Origin: Thermoleptolyngbya sp046719575
GTDB lineage: Bacteria > Cyanobacteriota > Cyanobacteriia > Elainellales > Elainellaceae
Length of the DNA: 20,779 bases
Direction: 5' to 3'
Assembly (NCBI GenBank): GCA_046719575.1
Contig: JBDNCP010000088.1
Coordinates: forward strand, 1-20,779
Below the pieces are notes generated by a model, which was given only the letters and a program-made list of their open reading frames with translations, searched no databases and had not been told where the DNA came from. Positions 16,451 through 20,779 of this stretch are shown piece by piece; position 1 is the first letter of the stretch, and each line of letters starts with the position of its first letter. Position numbers and translations under genes: made by a program.

Positions 16451-18220
16451 GTGTCCCCTGCATCTCGTCTCCAAGCAGCGGAGAGAGACTGGTTTCCGTC
16501 CCTGCTGCAACAATCCGATATGCCCACGCCCGAACCGTCGGTTGATTCTCTGATTTTGCCGCTGACCGTGCTGCATCAGCTTCAGGATTTGCTTCAACAG
16601 ATGGCGCTGTGGGTTCAGTCCTCTGGAGATGAGGTGCTGCTGTTGAGTGCGATGACGCTGCCGCTGGATGTGCAGGCACGACTGCCCGATGGTAAGCAGT
16701 TTGTGGTGCTGGTGTCTCGCCCGTTTAGTGTGCTGATGAGCGGCTGGTCGGCGGCAGGATCTGGTGTGTCTGGCCAGGCTAGCGATCTGGATGTTGCTGA
16801 GCGATCGCAACGGGTGGATTTGACCTTTGAGCCGGGGGCGATCGCCACATTTCTGCAAGTGCTGATCGACTTGTGTCAGGCTGAGCCAGACCTAGTGGCT
16901 GAGCTAAGCGCAGCGGGCGATCGCCTCCAGCCCAACGATCCTCTTGCCCAAACGGAATTTACCCGGCGACTGGTGACGCTGCTCACCCATCCTGTTTCAC
17001 TGTCAGGGCCAGAGCGCTCGTCGTTAGAGCAGCAGGTCGTTGCCCGCACCTACGACTTGCAGGAGGCCATGCTGGCAGCCCAGACTGCAAACCGCGCCAA
17101 GAGTGAGTTTCTGGCCGCTGTCAGTCATGAGTTGCGAACTCCGTTAACCACCATTATCGGCATGTCTGCAACGCTGCTGCGCTGGTCTTTGGGGGAGCTA
17201 AGTCCGCGCCAGCGCAGCTTCTTGCAGACGATTCACGACAGCGGGCAGCACTTGCTAGAACTCATCAACGACATCCTCGACCTGTCGCAAGTAGAGTCGG
17301 GGCGGGCCATGCTAAAGCTGAGTCCCTTTTCGCTGACGATGATGGCCCAGCAGAGCATGAAAGCGGTCGAAGAAACGGCCGCAAAGCAAGGTGTGGAGTT
17401 AATTCTGGATTTGAGAATTGACCCCAGCCGCGATCGCTTTGTTGCCGATCCGCACCGCGTCAAGCAGATTTTGCTCAACCTGCTCAGCAACGCTGTGAAG
17501 TTTACCGCAGCAGGCGGCAAGGTGACGCTGCGAGTGATGACCGACCCCCAATCCGCAATCTTTCAGGTGATCGACACGGGCATCGGTATTCCCGAACAGC
17601 AGCGATCGCTCTTGTTTCAAAAATTTCAGCAGCTCGATAGTTCTTATCAGCGGCTTTATCAAGGAACTGGGCTGGGGCTAGCGCTGACCAAGCAACTCGT
17701 TGATCTGCACGGTGGGCGGATTATGGTCGATTCTACGGTGGGTGTGGGGTCGGTGTTTACAGTTCAGCTTCCGGCCCGCTCAAAAGATGAGGCAGATGCA
17801 AGCAATGCGTCGATTTCTGCGCTGGACGGGCTAGGGCGCACGATTTTAGGCCGGGTGGTGCTGGTAGAAAATGATGAGCTAACGGCTAACATCATCTGCG
17901 ACATGCTGACTGCGGCCGGCTATCAGGTGGTCTGGGTGCTGGAAGGGTCTACTGCCTTTAGCCAAATCGAACTTCTTCAGCCCGATGCGGTCATTATCGA
18001 TGTGCAGTCGCCCGAAAACGCAGGTGCAGAGCTAATTCACAATCTGCGACATAGCCCAGTTACTCATCATTTAAAGGTGATCGCCCTAGCGAGTGACGAA
18101 GCCTCGCCCTATGCAGCGCCTGCGATCGCCGCTGCCGACTGCTGTATTGCTAAACCAATTCAGCCAGAAGATGTGTTGCCAAGAGTGCTGTCTCTGATGG
18201 CGATCGCCGAAACGCCTTGA
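16451..18220 (+). CDS. Hybrid histidine kinase with C-terminal receiver domain
   Basis: Cytoplasmic sensor kinase: no membrane helix or signal peptide. I start at GTG 16451 (589 residues), because GGAG at 16440-16443 is 7 bases upstream; the frame stays open back to 16331 but that would leave 17 bp for the divergent cobN start. In this numbering residues 25-185 are an unassigned sensory region (VLHQLQDLLQQMALWVQSSG), a short linker helix follows, HisKA has the phospho-accepting H226 in SHELRTPL, and the ATPase domain has N343/N347, the G1 box DTGIGI from D375 and the G2 box GTGLGLAL at 405-412. The receiver domain (about 466-585) has D517 as phospho-acceptor and K568. Its acidic pair reads E-N rather than E-D or D-D, which could weaken metal binding. 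The signal and output partner are unknown; divergence from cobN is weak evidence for a link. Confidence 0.9.
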   Translation: MSPASRLQAAERDWFPSLLQQSDMPTPEPSVDSLILPLTVLHQLQDLLQQMALWVQSSGDEVLLLSAMTLPLDVQARLPDGKQFVVLVSRPFSVLMSGWSAAGSGVSGQASDLDVAERSQRVDLTFEPGAIATFLQVLIDLCQAEPDLVAELSAAGDRLQPNDPLAQTEFTRRLVTLLTHPVSLSGPERSSLEQQVVARTYDLQEAMLAAQTANRAKSEFLAAVSHELRTPLTTIIGMSATLLRWSLGELSPRQRSFLQTIHDSGQHLLELINDILDLSQVESGRAMLKLSPFSLTMMAQQSMKAVEETAAKQGVELILDLRIDPSRDRFVADPHRVKQILLNLLSNAVKFTAAGGKVTLRVMTDPQSAIFQVIDTGIGIPEQQRSLLFQKFQQLDSSYQRLYQGTGLGLALTKQLVDLHGGRIMVDSTVGVGSVFTVQLPARSKDEADASNASISALDGLGRTILGRVVLVENDELTANIICDMLTAAGYQVVWVLEGSTAFSQIELLQPDAVIIDVQSPENAGAELIHNLRHSPVTHHLKVIALASDEASPYAAPAIAAADCCIAKPIQPEDVLPRVLSLMAIAETP

Positions 18221-18312
18221 CCTCACTTGACTTTTACGCCCTTGGCTTCAAATCTCAGAAATTAGCAGCCCAAAATATAGTAAACCTCTTGCATGAATGC
18301 TGTTTTGAGGGT

Positions 18313-18349
18313 GTGAATCGTAGCGCGGCAGTACCGCGCCACGATTCAC
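18313..18349. repeat. Long GC-rich palindrome downstream of the kinase gene
   Basis: GTGAATCGT (18313-18321) and ACGATTCAC (18341-18349) flank GCGCGG (18323-18328) and CCGCGC (18334-18339), with one A/C mismatch and a 5-base loop: 15 pairs over 37 bases. It lies in the 301-bp gap between the convergent kinase and high light-inducible genes. No T-run follows on either strand, so it may be a repetitive extragenic palindrome or a U-less terminator for the kinase gene. Confidence 0.6.
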
Positions 18350-18371
18350 GCAAGAAGTCTAGTGAAAAACC

Positions 18372-18432
18372 CTAAAAACAACTAAAAACAACGAAGGGAG
18401 CCAGGTTAAAACACTTCACCCAGCCCCCTTCG
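18372..18432 (-). terminator. Rho-independent terminator of the high light-inducible gene
   Basis: Read on the minus strand, CGAAGGGGGC (18432-18423) pairs with GCTCCCTTCG (18401-18392), with one G-U pair. Two more G-U and two G-C pairs extend it to 14 around a 13-base loop. TTGTTTTTAGTTGTTTTT follows at 18391-18374. It is about 90 bp downstream of the gene. Confidence 0.8.
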
Positions 18433-18440
18433 ACACATCC

Positions 18441-18492
18441 CTCAGTACAACGTGTCAGTACAACGTCTCAGTACAACGTCTCAATCCAGCGC
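18441..18492. repeat. 13-bp tandem repeat in the 3' region of the high light-inducible gene
   Basis: CTCAGTACAACGT at 18441-18453 and 18467-18479 and GTCAGTACAACGT at 18454-18466 are three tandem copies, followed by a decayed fourth, CTCAATCCAGCGC. The array lies between the stop of the high light-inducible gene and its terminator, so it is probably transcribed in the 3' untranslated region. Confidence 0.75.
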
Positions 18493-18521
18493 CGCTGTCA
18501 AATAAACCCTTGACTAAACCC

Positions 18522-18728
18522 CTAGAGGCTTTGCAGAAGGCTCACCAATCCCTGATGGGTAAACACTTCCAACAACAGCATCGACACAAAGCCAATCATC
18601 GCCAGCCGGCCGTTGAGCTTTTCTGCATATTCGGTAAAGCCAGTCCGAGCTTCGCTGTCCACATACATCTGTGGCTCAACGGCGTAGATATTTTGTCTGC
18701 CCTGCTCTTCGGTAACAACGCCTCTCAT
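18522..18728 (-). CDS. High light-inducible chlorophyll-binding protein (HLIP/SCP)
   Basis: One-helix thylakoid protein of the chlorophyll a/b-binding superfamily that binds chlorophyll and carotenoid during photosystem II assembly or repair and dissipates energy. The 68-residue product has the generic CAB motif EKLNGRLAMIGF, with E36, N39 and R41 as pigment and helix-pair residues, continuing into the single membrane helix to about residue 56, then a short tail. The N-terminal 30 residues are polar. ATG at 18728 has GGAGA 7 bases upstream. The promoter carries an HLR1 element (see that entry), a terminator and a tandem repeat lie downstream, and the gene is monocistronic. Which of the cyanobacterial HLIP paralogues it is cannot be settled from one sequence. 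Confidence 0.95.
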   Translation of the reverse strand: MRGVVTEEQGRQNIYAVEPQMYVDSEARTGFTEYAEKLNGRLAMIGFVSMLLLEVFTHQGLVSLLQSL

Positions 18729-18747
18729 GGCAAATCTCCAAAAACTT

Positions 18748-18765
18748 TATGTAAATAAATGTAAC
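18748..18765 (-). promoter_or_regulatory. HLR1 element, predicted RpaB binding site
   Basis: On the minus strand this reads GTTACATTTATTTACATA, a full match to the known HLR1 consensus: two (G/T)TTACA(T/A)(T/A) repeats separated by two bases. RpaB binds HLR1 at high light-responsive cyanobacterial promoters. It overlaps the predicted -10 box and start site, a position expected to repress in low light. An extra half-site, TTTACATT, lies at 18786-18779. Confidence 0.8.
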
Positions 18766-18786
18766 GTTAAAGTTAATAAATGTAAA
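18758..18786 (-). promoter_or_regulatory. Predicted promoter of the high light-inducible gene
   Basis: A -35 TTTACA (18786-18781) and a -10 TACATT (18763-18758) are 17 bp apart. The expected start near 18751 would give a leader of about 22 bases that includes the GGAGA ribosome binding site. An 11-bp direct repeat, AATAAATGTAA on the plus strand (18754-18764 and 18775-18785, 21 bp apart), underlies both boxes. Confidence 0.5.
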
Positions 18787-18933
18787 CACCCTCTCAGGGT
18801 CGGTTTTCTTTTGCGATTGTGGGAGGGCGATCGCCATAGACCAGTCAACAAAGCAAACGACCCGCCAACAACATTGCCGACTATTGCAAAATTGCAAAAC
18901 AGATGCGCCATTTTGTTTCTTGAGATATGGTGT

Positions 18934-18971
18934 AAGCAAGCCAAAATCCTTGCTTTAGCCGATTTTTCGGC
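18934..18971 (+). other. Two adjacent small hairpins before the repeat-rich gene
   Basis: AAGCAAG (18934-18940) pairs with CTTGCTT (18949-18955), and two bases later GCCGA (18958-18962) pairs with TCGGC (18967-18971) around TTTT. They lie 36 bp before the ATG at 19008. They may belong to its leader RNA; no known riboswitch matches. Confidence 0.35.
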
Positions 18972-19007
18972 AACGCTGCTCGACTGTACGAACCCTACTG
19001 AAACGTT

Positions 19008-19949
19008 ATGACCCATCCAGCCCGCGACCCCGCTATTCTGGATGCCGTGGAACTGCTCAACGGCTATGGGTTTGACCTGGATGGCTTCGCGGCAGACTAT
19101 TTGGTGAGCTATTGGGCAGTTAACCATCCGGCGCACTGGATTCGAGCAGCCATTGTGGAAGCGCTATATCAAGGACGTTACCGAGCCGTGTCGGTGGGGC
19201 AGATCTTGGCTGTATGGCGGCGACGTGGACAGCCAATTCCCCACTACACACCTGATTTTGAGCGAGTGGTCAGTGGTCGGTTTGGTGGGTTTGCGGTGGC
19301 TTCGTCAGCAAATGCTTCGGTTTCCTATACACCCGTTTCGCAACCGCCCGATCGCCAGAGCCAATCCAGCCCTGTGTCTTCTATCGTCTCCTCTAGTGGC
19401 TCGGAATGCGGCGACCCTGAACAGTGCGGCTCTGAACAGTGCGGCTCTGAACAGGGCGGCTCTGAATACGGTGACGCTCAGCAAGGCAACTCTGAAACGC
19501 CCGCCGCTCATTCTGCATCTATTTCAGGCGATCTAGCTTCAGAGCCTCAATCAGAGCCTCAATCAGAGCCTCAGCTAGACCTTCAAGAGACTTTAGATGC
19601 GAGTAGCACGTCTGGGGCAGACGAAGATCCCGAAGATCAATCAAACACATCAAACACAACTGGGAACGAAACTGGGAACGAAGATGCGTTTGGTTGGTGG
19701 GGACGAGGTACTGTCTCCCAGAATCCTATTCATCAAAATCCTATTCATCAATATGTGCCGATTATTCCCCGCATTGAAGCGTCGGCGTTTTATGCCAAAC
19801 TGCGGGCCGTTGCCTGTGGTGGGGACAAGCTCGACGAAGCTGGTGCAGTCCTTGTAGCACCCAATCAACGGTTGGCACAACCTTCAATCTTGCAGAATAG
19901 CCCACTGCTGAGCAGTATGGAACAAGCCAAGTTGGGCGAACAGAACTAG
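19008..19949 (+). CDS. Protein of unknown function with a repeat-rich linker
   Basis: I do not recognise a named domain. Residues 1-92 look like a folded helical domain (DAVELLNGYGFDLDGFAADY, then WIRAAIVEALYQGRYRAVSV, VGQILAVWRRRGQP), which I recall seeing as a cyanobacterial N-terminal module of unknown role. Residues 100-245 are low-complexity, rich in Ser, Glu, Gln, Thr and Asn, and contain several exact tandem duplications. A conserved-looking C-terminal patch, YVPIIPRIEASAFYAKLRAV at 249-268, follows, then a variable tail. There is no signal peptide or membrane helix, so it is probably cytoplasmic. ATG 19008 has no clear ribosome binding site. The gene is divergent from the high light-inducible gene and stands alone. 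Two short ordered ends joined by a disordered acidic linker suggests an adaptor or regulatory protein, but this is speculation. Confidence 0.75.
   Translation: MTHPARDPAILDAVELLNGYGFDLDGFAADYLVSYWAVNHPAHWIRAAIVEALYQGRYRAVSVGQILAVWRRRGQPIPHYTPDFERVVSGRFGGFAVASSANASVSYTPVSQPPDRQSQSSPVSSIVSSSGSECGDPEQCGSEQCGSEQGGSEYGDAQQGNSETPAAHSASISGDLASEPQSEPQSEPQLDLQETLDASSTSGADEDPEDQSNTSNTTGNETGNEDAFGWWGRGTVSQNPIHQNPIHQYVPIIPRIEASAFYAKLRAVACGGDKLDEAGAVLVAPNQRLAQPSILQNSPLLSSMEQAKLGEQN
19419..19751 (+). repeat. Cluster of in-frame tandem duplications within one gene
   Basis: Five separate arrays, all with units that are multiples of three: GAACAGTGCGGCTCT about four copies (19419-19478), TCAGAGCCTCAA three copies (19539-19574), TCAAACACA two copies (19641-19658), ACTGGGAACGAA two copies (19659-19682) and AATCCTATTCATCAA two copies (19722-19751). 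Near-identity within each array implies recent slippage. Confidence 0.85.
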
Positions 19950-19992
19950 GTAAGCAGAACTGGACGAGCACAATCAGTGCGACATCATAGCC

Positions 19993-20034
19993 TAGTTTTA
20001 GGGTTAAGTGTCATAGGGATTTACCCTAAAACTA
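19993..20034 (+). other. 12-bp perfect inverted repeat after the repeat-rich gene
   Basis: TAGTTTTAGGGT (19993-20004) and its exact reverse complement (20023-20034) enclose an 18-base loop, 43 bp after the stop codon. There is no T-run on the plus strand (AAAAGTTGAC follows). It may act as the 3' end or terminator of the upstream gene. Confidence 0.5.
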
Positions 20035-20050
20035 AAAGTTGACAAACCAC

Positions 20051-20127
20051 TAGCTCTGATCGAGGCGATCGAACTGCGGGGTAGCGACGGTAACTATTCA
20101 GAGCTAATTTATCGGAGCTAGTTTATT
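20051..20127. repeat. Dyad and direct repeats in the gap before the GlsB-like gene
   Basis: TAGCTCTGA (20051-20059) has its exact reverse complement at 20098-20106. The right arm also begins a 14-bp direct repeat: GAGCTAATTTATCG (20101-20114) and GAGCTAGTTTATTG (20115-20128). A weaker dyad, AAGGCT 20183-20188 with AGCCTT 20201-20206, follows. A TTGACA at 20039-20044 has no -10 partner. Apart from these, the 510-bp stretch from 19950 to 20459 shows no gene or known RNA. Confidence 0.4.
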
Positions 20128-20459
20128 GAAATTAGCGGTTTTTGTTAAATCGCTTTGTTCAGGCGAACATAAGCTCGAAATCAAGGCTGTCAAGGCATTT
20201 AGCCTTCTTTAGATTTGAGTCATAAATCAGCTCTCGGTTGGGCGTTTTAAGTTTAATCATGTCTAGCTACTTACTGCATCGCAAATCAGCCTAAAATTCA
20301 ACCTAAATTTCTGAAATTAAAGGTTATGGAAAAGCAAGTCTCTCTTTAGATAACCACGAACTATGCCTTCAGATGGTCTTGCCGACTAGAAGGATTCGAT
20401 ATTGTGTACTCATAGACAAAAGGGCATTCAAAAGCCTGTTGAATTTTAGGAGATTACCA

Positions 20460-20690
20460 ATGAACCTTCTAGCTTGGGTCGTGTTGGGTCTAGTGGCAGG
20501 TGCGATCGCCAAAGCAATTTATCCAGGTCATCAAGGCGGCGGTATTTTGGGAACGCTATTGCTGGGTGTGATTGGCGCATTTGTAGGTGGTAGCCTTTAC
20601 AACCTGATTACGACAGGAACCTTAGCGCTGACGGCTACAGGACTGAGCATTGGAGTGCATCCCACTTTTGCGATGAGTATAAGTACTTAG
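20460..20690 (+). CDS. GlsB/YeaQ/YmgE-family small membrane protein, C-terminally truncated
   Basis: Small inner-membrane protein of the transglycosylase-associated/GlsB family, often stress-induced and of unknown biochemical role. The 76-residue product has the family's first helix (MNLLAWVVLGLVAGAIAKAI), the loop YPGHQGGGILGT, and the second helix with GVIGAFVGG. ATG 20460 is set by AGGAG at 20448-20452, 7 bases upstream; the open frame further upstream is not family-like. After TLALTATGLSI the family normally continues into a third hydrophobic helix (usually a VAVLGA-type segment), but here the frame ends with a polar GVHPTFAMSIST and a TAG. The other two forward frames after this point give no such helix, so this looks like a replaced or deleted 3' end, not a simple frameshift. 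It may be functional or a decaying copy. Confidence 0.8.
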   Translation: MNLLAWVVLGLVAGAIAKAIYPGHQGGGILGTLLLGVIGAFVGGSLYNLITTGTLALTATGLSIGVHPTFAMSIST

Positions 20691-20779
20691 CACTGCGTTT
20701 CAAAGGAAGCGCTAAACTTTGAGCATTCCTGCTTTGGCCACCCCCGATTATGGACGCTGAAAAAAAAGCCCAAATTCAA
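20691..20779. other. Window end, no feature seen
   Basis: The last 89 bases hold no start, hairpin or repeat that I can support. The remains of a GlsB third helix are not encoded here in any forward frame. Confidence 0.4.

Noticed and set aside
18727..19011. Plus-strand open frame over the high light-inducible promoter
   Set aside because: It covers the promoter and HLR1 element, its product is unstructured, and it starts inside the ATG of the opposite gene.
1..20779. CRISPR array, insertion sequence, prophage, tRNA or rRNA
   Set aside because: No repeat-spacer array, transposase, integrase, cloverleaf or rRNA-like sequence was seen on either strand; the repeats found are short tandem arrays.

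Overview
The window is chromosomal DNA from a cyanobacterium. The evidence is the cyanobacterial F0F1 ATP synthase cluster (atp1-a-c-b'-b-delta-alpha-gamma, with beta and epsilon absent), a high light-inducible chlorophyll-binding protein gene with an RpaB-type HLR1 promoter element, a cobN, and many copies of the HIP1 octamer GCGATCGC (for example 1096, 1610, 2811, 3068, 4740, 5153, 5898, 8567, 8977, 9959). The moderately GC-rich sequence and the heptamer repeats would suit a filamentous Leptolyngbya-like organism, but that is only a guess.

Layout. On the left, murJ (minus; lipid II flippase) is divergent from an orphan class I SAM methyltransferase (plus). Next comes the eight-gene ATP synthase operon (3377-9674, plus), closed by a perfect 13-bp stem terminator that also lies at the end of a convergent secreted protein of unknown function (9784-10971, minus). 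Two more minus-strand genes follow: a two-helix K+ channel with an RCK/TrkA domain and an unusual filter, and a large cobN. A hybrid histidine kinase (16451-18220, plus) diverges from cobN. The right part is less dense: a palindrome, a terminator and a tandem repeat behind a small minus-strand high light-inducible protein; a conserved-looking protein of unknown function full of recent in-frame tandem duplications; about 500 bp of non-coding DNA with several dyads; and a GlsB/YeaQ-type small membrane protein that lacks its usual C-terminal helix.

How the genes relate. The ATP synthase genes form one functional unit whose intergenic stem-loops may tune subunit ratios. The other genes are single transcription units (envelope, ion homeostasis, cofactor synthesis, sensing, photoprotection) with no evident shared pathway. 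I found no mobile element, CRISPR array, tRNA, rRNA or defence system, and no clear new multi-gene system. The best leads are the predicted RpaB-repressed promoter, the two ATP operon stem-loops (one beside a start lacking a Shine-Dalgarno sequence), the repeat-rich protein and the truncated GlsB-like protein.
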